Shown here: piece by piece, positions 1-7,348 of the stretch
Layout of the letters: every line of letters starts with the position of its first letter
How positions within the stretch are numbered: the stretch's first letter is position 1
Notes under the pieces: generated by a model
Database searches by the model: none
What the model was told of the DNA's origin: nothing
Seen by the model: the letters and a program-made list of their open reading frames with translations, nothing else
From: Ignavibacteriales bacterium
GTDB lineage: Bacteria > Bacteroidota > Ignavibacteria > Ignavibacteriales > Melioribacteraceae
Direction: 5' to 3'
Assembly: GCA_020059785.1 (NCBI GenBank)
Contig: JAGVBL010000394.1
Location: 1-10,004 of the forward strand
DNA length: 10,004 nt
Program-made: the position numbers and the translations under genes

Positions 1-1052
1 AAGTGGAAAAATCTTCTCTCATCTCTTTCTTAAAAGAACAGCAATGGAAGATTGATTTTGCAACCGAACCCGCTGTAAAGAAAGTGCTTCAATCATCTGT
101 TCCGGCTACCGGAGAAATAATTGCCAAACCGGAATATTATTCCAAGGTAGTTTCGCCCGTTGCTGGAATTATTCTTCCCCAAAACAATCCCAACTTCCCA
201 AATCTTGGAACATTTGTAACAAAAGGGACAGTTCTATTAAATATCTCTCCTTCGTCAGACGCAAGCTCAAATATTCAAAAAATAAAAAGCGATTACTTAC
301 TAGCCAAATCAGAATATGAAAGAGTGCAGAATTTGTTCGACCGAAAAGCTGCTGCACAAAAACGATTGGACGAAGCTAAGTTCGATTTTGAATCTAAACA
401 AGCAAGCTATAATTCTCTGATTGATCAAATTAAATTTACCGACAATGGTTACTCAATTGTTTCCCCTATTGATGGTTATGTTGAGAACATCTCCGTGAAT
501 TTAGGCAGCCAGATTAACAGCGGACAAGAACTTTTTACAATTATAAATCCGGCAAGATTAATACTAAAAACAAATGTTCCGGCAAGTAAATTTGAAGATG
601 CGAACAATTCCAAAGATGCTTCATTCAAAATAGAAGGTTATGAAAATGAATTACGCATTAGTTCTCTTAACGGAAGAAAAATTTCAGTGTCATCAAGTTT
701 GAACACAGAAAACAGAACTGTTCCCGTTTATTTCGAATTCAGTAACCCTCAAAATAAAATCAAAGTTGGTATGTATGCGGAAGTTTTTATGAAGAATGGG
801 GATAGGCAAGAATGCATCTCAATTCCGGAAAGCGCAATAATTGATGAAGATGGAATGCGCACTGTTTATGTTGAAGTAGAAGGAGAAGCTTTCGAAAAAA
901 GGATCCTTAAAACCGGCATTTCAGAAGGCGGCTACATTCAAGTCCTTGAGGGTCTGAAAGAGGGAGAACGTGTTGTTACCAAAGGAGCGTATCAAGTTCG
1001 GCTTGCTGCTCTTTCTCCCGAATCAGCTATCGGTCAAGGTCACGTTCACTAA
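1..1052 (+). CDS. Efflux RND transporter periplasmic adaptor subunit (HlyD/CusB family), 5'-truncated
   Basis: This is the membrane-fusion subunit that would link an inner-membrane RND pump to an outer-membrane channel. The frame is open to the window edge, and the GTG at base 3 is probably an internal valine: no signal peptide or lipobox is visible, and the first residues (LKEQQWKIDFATEP) resemble the start of the mature domain in this family. Numbering from that codon, the lipoyl/barrel-sandwich halves are about residues 45-80 and 150-182 (VVSPVAGII and IVSPIDGYV), the alpha-hairpin coiled coil about 88-142, the beta-barrel about 186-265, and the membrane-proximal domain about 272-335. The C-terminus ends GQGHVH, a small His-containing tail. 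The RND pump follows 15 bases downstream, which supports a metal-efflux role. The metal cannot be read from this subunit. Confidence 0.9.
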   Translation, partial: VEKSSLISFLKEQQWKIDFATEPAVKKVLQSSVPATGEIIAKPEYYSKVVSPVAGIILPQNNPNFPNLGTFVTKGTVLLNISPSSDASSNIQKIKSDYLLAKSEYERVQNLFDRKAAAQKRLDEAKFDFESKQASYNSLIDQIKFTDNGYSIVSPIDGYVENISVNLGSQINSGQELFTIINPARLILKTNVPASKFEDANNSKDASFKIEGYENELRISSLNGRKISVSSSLNTENRTVPVYFEFSNPQNKIKVGMYAEVFMKNGDRQECISIPESAIIDEDGMRTVYVEVEGEAFEKRILKTGISEGGYIQVLEGLKEGERVVTKGAYQVRLAALSPESAIGQGHVH

Positions 1053-1067
1053 AAATTTGAGGAAAAT

Positions 1068-4000
1068 ATGTTTGATAAATTAATTCAATTTTCACTTCAG
1101 AAAAGACTGATTGTTCTGGTATCGGCAATAATACTGCTTATCGCCGGAACATTCATCGCTATAGATATGCCTGTAGATGTTTTCCCGGATCTCACGGCTC
1201 CAACTGTCACAATAATAACAGAAGCGCACGGAATGGCTTCGGAAGAAGTTGAAACTCTTGTAACATTCCCGATCGAAACTGCCGTAAACGGGGCAACCGA
1301 TGTTAGGCGTGTTCGCTCATCCAGCGCAGCCGGTATCTCAATTGTTTGGGTAGAGTTTGATTGGGGAACTGATATTTTTCTTGCAAGGCAAATTGTTAAC
1401 GAGAAAATTCAAAATGCCGCAGCTACTTTACCAAAAGGGGTAGATAATCCGCAGCTCGCCCCAATCTCTTCCATAATGGGCGAAATTATGCTTATCAGTT
1501 TAAGCATCGATAAAAATAATAATCCACAAAATCTTAATGAGATGGATTTACGCACAATTGCTGATTTTGATCTACGGAGACGTCTGCTTTCTATAAGCGG
1601 CGTATCACAAGTTATTCCAATCGGCGGTGCTGTGAAGCAGTATCAGATATTGATATCACCCGAAAAACTTTCATCATACAATATTTCACTTAACGAAGTG
1701 ATGAAAGCCGCTGAACAGTCGAATGAAAATTCCTCCGGCGGTGCTTATATGGATTCCGGAAGTGAATATTTAATACGCGGAATCGGGCGTGTCCGTGATA
1801 TTGAAGATATCAAAAACAGCGTTGTTGCAATGCGCGGGAATGTTCCCATTCTTATGAATGCTATTGCCGATATAAAAATCGGTCCTTCAATTAAAATAGG
1901 CGACGGTTCAAAAAATGCGAATCCTGCAGTAATTTTAACTGTCCAGAAACAACCGCAAACAAATACTTTAGAACTCACAAGAAAAATTGAATCTACTCTT
2001 GATGAAATAAGAAAAACACTTCCATCTGGAATTGAAATCGACTCTGATATTTTTAAGCAATCTGATTTTATTAAAGTGTCTATCGAAAATGTTCTTAGCG
2101 CACTGCGGGATGGAGCCGTTCTTGTTGTAATTGTAATCTTCTTGTTCTTGTGGAATTTCAGAACTACATTTATTTCTGTTCTTGCAATTCCTCTTTCTAT
2201 TATCATCACCATTATCATTTTCAAATTCTTCAATATCATGATTAACACTATGTCTCTTGGAGGTATTGCAATTGCCATAGGAGCACTTGTGGATGACGCA
2301 ATTATCGATGTAGAAAATGTTTTTCGTAGATTGAAAGAAAACAATTCATCCGGCGATTCTAAAAAGAAAAACGCTCTGCAAGTTATTTATGAAGCATCCA
2401 AAGAAATCCGTGCGCCAATGGTCAATCCCACAATGATAATTGTAATTGTTTTCTTGCCTCTGTTTTTCTTAAGTGGTGTTGAAGGAAGATTACTCCGCCC
2501 GATGGGTTATGCTTATGTTACTTCAATTTTTGCTTCTCTCCTTGTCGCTTTAACTGTAACGCCTGTTCTTTCATATTACTTGCTGCCAAAAGCAAACTTT
2601 ATGAAGAAAGAAGGAGATACCTGGCTTGTTGAAAAATTGAAAACATTTTATAAAAGAACACTTAATTTTACCCTTAAGCATCCGAAAACTATTCTTGTCT
2701 CTTCACTCGCCGTTTTTATTTTAACCATAGCCATTATTCCGTTCCTTGGAAGATCATTTCTGCCGGAGTTTAATGAAGGATCGCTAACATTAAGTTTAGT
2801 TACTCTTCCCGGAACTTCTCTCGAAGAATCAAACAAGATCGGAAACCTTGCAGAAGAAATTATACTATCTCACCCGGAAGTAAAATCGACTGCACGCAGA
2901 ACGGGAAGAGCCGAACTTGATGAACATGCCCAAGGTGTTAACGGTGCCGAACTCGATGTCCGCTTCGAATTGAATGAACAAACTAAAGAAGAATTTATCA
3001 CAGAACTTCGTAAGTCTCTTACTGCTCTTCCCGGAACAAACGTTACAATTGGTCAGCCAATCGGGCACCGGATTGATCACATGCTTTCGGGAACACGTGC
3101 TAATATTGCCGTTAAAATTTTCGGCAAAGATTTGCACCAGTTGAGAACTTATTCCCAAATGGTAAAAAATGAGATGGAAAAAGTTCAAGGCGCTGTGGAT
3201 GTTGCCGTTGATCAAGAAGTTGAAGTCCCTCAAACAAAAATAAAATTCAATCGCATTGCTATGGCTCGTTATGGTATTACTGTTGGTGAACTAGCCGACG
3301 CGATTGATATTGGTTTCAATGGTGAAGCAACTACTCAAATTCGTGAAGGACAAACCACATTTGATTTAATTGTCCGTTTTGATGAGAATAATCGGGGAAA
3401 TATACATAAGATTCAGAATGCTCTTTTTGATACTCCTTCCGGCGCTAAGGTTCCGCTTTTACAGCTTGCAGAAGTTGTAAACGAAAAAGGACCAAACCGA
3501 ATTAGCCGGGAAAATGTTCAACGCAAAATCGTTGTTCAAGCAAATGTTTCTGAAAGAGACTTGCGGAGCGTTGTAGATGAAATGAAAAGCAACATCGAAA
3601 AAAATATCAAATTTGAGCAAGGATATTTTGTTGAGTTCGGCGGCCAGTTTGAAAGCGAACAAGAAGCGACTAAAATAATTACTATGCTAAGTTTAGTTTC
3701 TCTAGGTATAATTTTTTTAATTCTCTTTTTTCAGTTTGGAAATATCAAGTCGGCGCTTTTCATTTTAATCAATTTACCGCTTGCACTAATTGGCGGTGTT
3801 TGGTCTGTATTCCTATCAGATGGAATAATCAGCGTTGCTTCACTAGTTGGTTTCATAACCCTTTTCGGAATTGCCACACGAAATGGAATTTTGATGATTT
3901 CTCATTTTCAGAATCTTATAAAAGAAGGAAAAGAGTTTACAGATGCAATTGTTCAAGGTTCGTTAGAAAGATTAAATCCTATTTTAATGACTGCTATTAC

Positions 4001-4163
4001 TGCTGGTCTTGCTTTGGTTCCACTCGTTCTTGGTAGCGGTGAACCCGGGAAAGAAATAGAAGCGCCAATGGCAATTGTTATCCTCGGTGGCTTGATTACT
4101 TCAACCGCATTAAATATGATTGTGCTGCCGGCACTTTATCATAAGTATGGAAAGGAAACATAA
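1068..4163 (+). CDS. Heavy-metal efflux RND permease, CzcA/CusA family
   Basis: This is a proton-driven inner-membrane pump of the heavy-metal-efflux RND class. Its 1031 residues are the full length expected. A GAGGA box at 1059-1063 precedes the ATG. Family hallmarks include PVDVFPDLTAPTV (35-47), TEAHGMASEEVE (51-62), FDWGTDIFLARQIV (97-110), and a paired architecture in which membrane helices (first near 10-30, then a block about 345-505) alternate with large periplasmic domains. The TM4 proton-relay segment reads AIGALVDDAIIDVENVF: aligned with CzcA, the second Asp (D409) and the Glu (E416) are present, but the position of the first Asp (D402 in CzcA) is Ala403. RIDHMLSGTRA (668-678) lies in the porter region; a Met is at 672, but residues 573 and 623 are not Met, so the CusA three-Met copper site is not evident by position. 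The substrate is therefore a heavy metal of unknown identity. It forms an operon with the adaptor upstream and the DUF3147 gene downstream. Confidence 0.95.
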   Translation: MFDKLIQFSLQKRLIVLVSAIILLIAGTFIAIDMPVDVFPDLTAPTVTIITEAHGMASEEVETLVTFPIETAVNGATDVRRVRSSSAAGISIVWVEFDWGTDIFLARQIVNEKIQNAAATLPKGVDNPQLAPISSIMGEIMLISLSIDKNNNPQNLNEMDLRTIADFDLRRRLLSISGVSQVIPIGGAVKQYQILISPEKLSSYNISLNEVMKAAEQSNENSSGGAYMDSGSEYLIRGIGRVRDIEDIKNSVVAMRGNVPILMNAIADIKIGPSIKIGDGSKNANPAVILTVQKQPQTNTLELTRKIESTLDEIRKTLPSGIEIDSDIFKQSDFIKVSIENVLSALRDGAVLVVIVIFLFLWNFRTTFISVLAIPLSIIITIIIFKFFNIMINTMSLGGIAIAIGALVDDAIIDVENVFRRLKENNSSGDSKKKNALQVIYEASKEIRAPMVNPTMIIVIVFLPLFFLSGVEGRLLRPMGYAYVTSIFASLLVALTVTPVLSYYLLPKANFMKKEGDTWLVEKLKTFYKRTLNFTLKHPKTILVSSLAVFILTIAIIPFLGRSFLPEFNEGSLTLSLVTLPGTSLEESNKIGNLAEEIILSHPEVKSTARRTGRAELDEHAQGVNGAELDVRFELNEQTKEEFITELRKSLTALPGTNVTIGQPIGHRIDHMLSGTRANIAVKIFGKDLHQLRTYSQMVKNEMEKVQGAVDVAVDQEVEVPQTKIKFNRIAMARYGITVGELADAIDIGFNGEATTQIREGQTTFDLIVRFDENNRGNIHKIQNALFDTPSGAKVPLLQLAEVVNEKGPNRISRENVQRKIVVQANVSERDLRSVVDEMKSNIEKNIKFEQGYFVEFGGQFESEQEATKIITMLSLVSLGIIFLILFFQFGNIKSALFILINLPLALIGGVWSVFLSDGIISVASLVGFITLFGIATRNGILMISHFQNLIKEGKEFTDAIVQGSLERLNPILMTAITAGLALVPLVLGSGEPGKEIEAPMAIVILGGLITSTALNMIVLPALYHKYGKET

Positions 4164-4165
4164 CT

Positions 4166-4516
4166 ATGCTTCAATACATAATTAAAGTCGCTCTATCAGC
4201 GATCTTAATTGTTGCTGTTTCCGAAGCATCAAAAAAAAGTTCTTTAATCGGAGGCATCCTTGCCTCCGTTCCTCTTTTATCAGTTTTAGCACTTATCTGG
4301 TTATACATAGATACTAAAGACACCCAAAAGATTTCCCAATTATCTACAAGCGTTTTCTGGCTTGTAATTCCTTCGCTTTCTCTCTTTCTTGTATTACCAA
4401 TATTGCTAAAAATGAAAGTTGATTTTTATCTCGCTTTATCAATCTCAATTATTATTATGATTCTGTTTTATTACGTAATGATATTTATACTTGGGAAATT
4501 TGGCATACATTTATAA
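4166..4516 (+). CDS. DUF3147 family small integral membrane protein
   Basis: This 116-residue, very hydrophobic protein has four likely membrane helices (about residues 3-19, 26-47, 63-82 and 86-110). The loop segment TKDTQKISQLSTSVFWLVIPSL (50-71) and the LPILLK motif after helix 3 match my recollection of DUF3147, a family of unknown function. It starts 2 bases after the stop of the RND pump with AGGA at 4153-4156 inside the pump gene, so the two are almost certainly cotranscribed and perhaps translationally coupled. Co-occurrence with metal efflux suggests an accessory role in metal resistance, but no catalytic or metal-binding residue is evident: the sequence has no Cys and one His (115). 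Confidence 0.85.
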   Translation: MLQYIIKVALSAILIVAVSEASKKSSLIGGILASVPLLSVLALIWLYIDTKDTQKISQLSTSVFWLVIPSLSLFLVLPILLKMKVDFYLALSISIIIMILFYYVMIFILGKFGIHL

Positions 4517-4583
4517 TCTCATACTTTAGTCGCTATTCATCAATTAACTTTTTCTTTGTCTCAATATTTATAAATGTTATGAT

Positions 4584-4620
4584 GCATACTCGCAATCCAA
4601 CTGTGAGTATGCTCTATTTT
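4584..4620 (+). terminator. Probable intrinsic terminator of the metal-efflux operon
   Basis: The arms GCATACTCGC (4584-4593) and GTGAGTATGC (4603-4612) form a 10-bp stem with one G-T wobble and a 9-base loop. They are followed by TCTATTTT and a pyrimidine-rich stretch. It lies about 70 bases after the DUF3147 stop and before the next transcription unit, which fits a rho-independent terminator. The stem is not very GC-rich, so efficiency is uncertain. Confidence 0.6.
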
Positions 4621-4715
4621 CCTCTTCCTTAAAATTTCTTGCCTTTCAATATTCAATTCCTGAATAAACTCTTTACATCAATACATAACCATCAGCTTTT
4701 TCAAAACTCGTTGTT

Positions 4716-4752
4716 GTCCGAAGGACTTCTATGGAGAAGCGGTATTTTTCTT
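4716..4752 (+). terminator. Possible second hairpin/terminator or leader structure
   Basis: GTCC-GAA-GGAC (4716-4726) is followed by CTTCT (4726-4730), ATGG and AGAAG (4735-4739). The CCG at 4718-4720 can alternatively pair with CGG at 4740-4742 around the second stem. The run TATTTTTCTT follows directly. This could be a second terminator for the upstream operon or part of the leader of the downstream one. The stems are short, so this is tentative. Confidence 0.3.
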
Positions 4753-4804
4753 AATCGTGCATCCAATCCCTCATTTTTTGCTTTTTCTTTCTCTTATTCA
4801 TATG

Positions 4805-4822
4805 TTCAATTCATCAATTGAA
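4805..4822. promoter_or_regulatory. Probable operator for the ArsR-type regulator
   Basis: TTCAATT (4805-4811) and AATTGAA (4816-4822) form a perfect 7-bp inverted repeat with a 4-base spacer, flanked by ATAT on the left and TATAT on the right. AT-rich TTCAA/TTGAA-type dyads are typical ArsR/SmtB-family binding sites. It ends 10 bases before the ATG of the ArsR-rhodanese gene, so autoregulation is the natural reading. Because the site overlaps the alternative TTG (4818), it also argues for translation starting at 4833. Confidence 0.5.
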
Positions 4823-4832
4823 TAATATATCC

Positions 4833-5492
4833 ATGAAACCAAGAGAATTCAAAGACCTAACCTTCGATTTGTTCGCAAAAGTAGCTAATTCCTTTGCAAG
4901 TCCTAAAAGATTGGAGATAATCGATCTTCTTTCGCAAGGTGAAAGAGACGTAGATTCACTTTCTAAAGAAACTAATATGAATTTTGCAAACACCTCCCGC
5001 CACCTTCAAATTCTTAAAAGCGCAAATATTGTAAAGATTCGAAAAGATGGTGTCAGAGTTTTTTATTCGCTTTCTAATGATGAAGTCATCCAGTGCTGGA
5101 AAAACTTACGGACTCTTACTGAAAAAACCGCTTCTGAAATCCGCGAAGTATCTCGTTTATTTTTTGAAGAAAGAGATTCACTTGAAGCAATTGGAATCGA
5201 AGGTTTAAAGGAACGATTAGAAAAAGATGAAGTCACACTTATTGATGTTAGACCAAATGAAGAATTCCAACAAGGACATTTGCCAAAAGCAGTTTCATTT
5301 CCGTTGGTTGAACTTCGTTCAAACATAAGTGCTCTTAATTCCCATAAAGAAATCGTTGCTTACTGCAGAGGACCTTATTGTGTATTAGCAGCGGAAGCTG
5401 TAAAACTCTTAAAAGAAAAGGGCTTCAATATAACTTTATTCAAAGAAGATATTAATTCATGGCGGGCTCAAGGGCTGCCGGTTCAAACTTAA
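4833..5492 (+). CDS. ArsR/SmtB-family transcriptional regulator fused to a rhodanese domain
   Basis: This is a two-domain regulator of 219 residues. Residues about 10-100 form an ArsR-type winged helix: SPKRLEIIDLLSQGERDVDSL, then the recognition helix NTSRHLQILKSANIV (53-67) and the wing KIRKDGVRVFYSLS (68-81). Residues about 120-217 form a rhodanese domain with LIDVRPNEEFQQGHLPKAV (136-154) and the active-site loop CRGPYC (Cys178 and Cys183). Rhodaneses carry persulfide on the first loop cysteine, so the domain probably senses or handles reactive sulfur. The winged-helix part has only one cysteine (Cys88), so the two-cysteine sensor of SqrR/BigR is absent there. A TTG at 4818 would add five residues; ATG 4833 is preferred because homologs start close to it and the TTG lies within the probable operator. 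No clear ribosome site is visible. The SQR-like gene follows after 22 bases. Confidence 0.9.
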   Translation: MKPREFKDLTFDLFAKVANSFASPKRLEIIDLLSQGERDVDSLSKETNMNFANTSRHLQILKSANIVKIRKDGVRVFYSLSNDEVIQCWKNLRTLTEKTASEIREVSRLFFEERDSLEAIGIEGLKERLEKDEVTLIDVRPNEEFQQGHLPKAVSFPLVELRSNISALNSHKEIVAYCRGPYCVLAAEAVKLLKEKGFNITLFKEDINSWRAQGLPVQT

Positions 5493-5514
5493 TTTTAGAA
5501 AAGGAATTCTTTAT

Positions 5515-6756
5515 ATGCATAAACAAAAAGTCGTTATTCTCGGTGGTGGTGTTGGTGGAATTGTAATCGCAAATCATCTTGCAAGACTTCTTCCCCGTGA
5601 GAATGAAATAGTTATGATCGAAAAAAACGATAAACACTCATTCGCAGCATCTTATTTGTGGTTAATGATTAATAAAAGAACGCCTCAGCAGATTACTACA
5701 CAATTGCGGGAGCTTGTTGATAAGCGTGTTAATATTTTATTTGAGGAAATAAAACAAATAGATGCCGAAAGCAAAACAATCTCAACTGAGAAATCAAAAA
5801 TTAATTTTGATTACCTCGTTATTGCACTCGGCGCTGAACTCGATAAAACACATCTTGATAAACAGCAATACGGCGTTCATAACTTTTTCACTTATGAAGG
5901 AGCTGCGAAGCTAAATGATGATCTGCAAAACTTCAAAGGCGGTAATGTTACGATTGTTATTTCATCACTTCCGTATAAATGTCCCGGTGCACCTTATGAA
6001 GGTGCAATGCTGATTGCAGATTTTCTGAAGAATAAAAAATTGCATAACAATGTAACTGTAAATCTTTACACTCCTGAACCGCTGCCGCTGCCAGTTGCCG
6101 GACCTGAGCTTGGGAATTCAGTTAAAGAAGTTATGCTTTCTAAAGGGATTGGCTTCTATCCGCAAAATCAATTGACTTCAGTGGATTACAACAAAAAGAA
6201 AATTGAATTCACTTTCGGCAATCCTATCGCCTATGATATGTTAGTAGTTATACCGTCACATAAAGCTCCGGATGTAGTTATTAAATCCGGGCTCGTTGAT
6301 GAATCCGGATGGATACCTGTAAATAAAGACACACTTGAGACAAAACATAATAATGTTTTTGCAATCGGTGATGTGACTTCAATTACAATACCCGGCAGAT
6401 GGCAACCCGATAAACCTATGAAACTTCCGAAAGCCGGTGTGTTCGCGCATTCTCAAGCTTTTACTGTTTCGGAAATTATTGCTTCAAAAATCCAAGGCAA
6501 AGAATCGAAAGAAATATTTTGCGGCGATGGATTCTGTATGCTTGAAGTAGGAGAAGATTTAGCCGGTTTTGCTTACGGCGATTTCTATGGCTCGCCTCAT
6601 CCCGATGTTAAACTAAAACGCCTTGGTAAAATTTGGCACTGGGGTAAAGTTTTATTTGAAAAATGGTGGCTGGCACCAATCGGATTTAGAAAAAACATTC
6701 TTCAATCATTACTGAAAATTGGTTCCTCTGTTCTTAAAATCCCGGCAAAACTTTAG
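5515..6756 (+). CDS. FAD-dependent oxidoreductase, sulfide:quinone oxidoreductase-like
   Basis: This 413-residue flavoprotein belongs to the SQR/flavocytochrome c sulfide dehydrogenase group. The N-terminal dinucleotide-binding motif is VVILGGGVGGIVIA (6-19), the second FAD contact is VFAIGDVTSI (281-290), and PKAGVFAHSQA (305-315) follows. Cys156 sits in KCPGAPYE, as in SQR, and Cys341 in GDGFCMLEVGE matches the second redox cysteine; Cys336 is an extra nearby cysteine. SQRs use two cysteines to oxidise sulfide to polysulfide and pass electrons through FAD to quinone. The C-terminal 40 residues are rich in Trp, Leu, Ile and Lys (from WHWGKVLFEKWW), consistent with monotopic membrane attachment. 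AAGGA at 5501-5505 lies 9 bases before the ATG. Its place behind an ArsR-rhodanese gene and before a DsrE-like gene supports a sulfide role; a related flavoprotein acting on another low-molecular-weight sulfur compound cannot be excluded. Confidence 0.8.
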   Translation: MHKQKVVILGGGVGGIVIANHLARLLPRENEIVMIEKNDKHSFAASYLWLMINKRTPQQITTQLRELVDKRVNILFEEIKQIDAESKTISTEKSKINFDYLVIALGAELDKTHLDKQQYGVHNFFTYEGAAKLNDDLQNFKGGNVTIVISSLPYKCPGAPYEGAMLIADFLKNKKLHNNVTVNLYTPEPLPLPVAGPELGNSVKEVMLSKGIGFYPQNQLTSVDYNKKKIEFTFGNPIAYDMLVVIPSHKAPDVVIKSGLVDESGWIPVNKDTLETKHNNVFAIGDVTSITIPGRWQPDKPMKLPKAGVFAHSQAFTVSEIIASKIQGKESKEIFCGDGFCMLEVGEDLAGFAYGDFYGSPHPDVKLKRLGKIWHWGKVLFEKWWLAPIGFRKNILQSLLKIGSSVLKIPAKL

Positions 6757-6770
6757 GACAGACAAAAATT

Positions 6771-7337
6771 ATGAAGATACGAGAAAGTGGAATGCCGGAA
6801 GAAACTTACTGGGAATCTTTATTCAATACCCAATTAATTCTTTCGAAGCTACAGTTCGATGATACAATAATTGATGCTGTAGAATTTGGTTCTGGCTACG
6901 GAACATTTACAATTCCCGCAGCAAAGATTATTAAGGGGACTTTATTCGCACTCGACATTGATTCAGTGATGATAGATCGCTTGGATCAAAGAATAGGTGA
7001 AACAAAATTATCTAACATAAAAGTAATCAAACGCGATTTTGTAAATGACGGAACCGGCTTGCATGATAACTCCGTTGACTATGCAATGCTGTTTAATATT
7101 CTTCATGCGGAAAATCCAATTAGTCTTTTAAAAGAAGCGCATCGTATATTAAAACCAGATGGCAAAGCTGGAATAATTCACTGGATTCATTCAGAGATAA
7201 CTCCGAGAGGTCCATCTTTAGATATACGCCCCACGTCGCTGCAATGTGCCGATTGGCTCCTTGAAACAGATTTCAAAATCGTCAATAAAGAAATATCATT
7301 ACCGCCATATCATTATGGAATTATTGCCAAAAAATAA
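6771..7337 (+). CDS. Class I SAM-dependent methyltransferase of the sulfur operon
   Basis: This 188-residue protein has a single Rossmann-type methyltransferase domain. Motif I is VEFGSGYGTFTIPAA (37-51), the acidic residue contacting the SAM ribose is probably Asp62 in ALDID, KRDFVNDG lies near 87-94, and DYAMLFNILHAENP plus LLKEAHRILKPDGKAGIIHW mark motifs IV to VI. The opening KIRESGMPEETYWESLF is a distinctive start I associate with a subgroup found beside sulfur-metabolism genes. It begins 14 bases after the SQR-like stop (AGGA at 6755-6758) and ends 11 bases before the DsrE-like gene, so it is cotranscribed. The substrate is unknown; methylation of sulfide or a thiol would fit the context but is inference only. 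Confidence 0.85.
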   Translation: MKIRESGMPEETYWESLFNTQLILSKLQFDDTIIDAVEFGSGYGTFTIPAAKIIKGTLFALDIDSVMIDRLDQRIGETKLSNIKVIKRDFVNDGTGLHDNSVDYAMLFNILHAENPISLLKEAHRILKPDGKAGIIHWIHSEITPRGPSLDIRPTSLQCADWLLETDFKIVNKEISLPPYHYGIIAKK

Positions 7338-7348
7338 ATAGGAGAAAT

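Larger units (their letters stand above)
4517..4832. other. Intergenic region between efflux operon and sulfur operon
   Basis: This is a 316-base gap with no convincing gene. A 60-residue frame opens at a TTG (4639-4821), but it has no ribosome site, no recognisable domain, and its composition follows the T-rich DNA. The stretch holds a terminator-like hairpin (4584-4612), an inverted repeat TATTCA/TGAATA (4650-4655 and 4661-4666), a compact hairpin with a T tail (4716-4752), a pyrimidine-rich run (about 4743-4800), and the probable ArsR operator (4805-4822). The promoter of the sulfur operon must lie here, but I could not pick one with confidence. Confidence 0.6.

Noticed and set aside
3..5. 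GTG at base 3 as the true start of the adaptor gene
   Set aside because: It would leave a periplasmic adaptor without an export signal, and the frame is open to the window edge, so the gene most likely begins upstream.
1745..2344. 199-codon frame on the minus strand
   Set aside because: It lies wholly inside the RND pump gene, opposite its TM segments; no domain is recognised. It is a shadow frame.
3800..4036. 78-codon frame on the plus strand in another frame
   Set aside because: It is within the C-terminal membrane part of the pump gene, with an unnatural Cys/Arg/Trp-rich composition.
1068..4163. Assigning the pump as a copper/silver CusA because of Met672
   Set aside because: Residues 573 and 623, the other CusA copper-site Met positions, are not Met, and the TM4 signature differs from the Cu/Ag class.
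4639..4821. 60-codon TTG-initiated frame in the intergenic region
   Set aside because: No ribosome site, no recognisable domain, composition follows T-rich DNA, and it overlaps hairpins and the probable operator.
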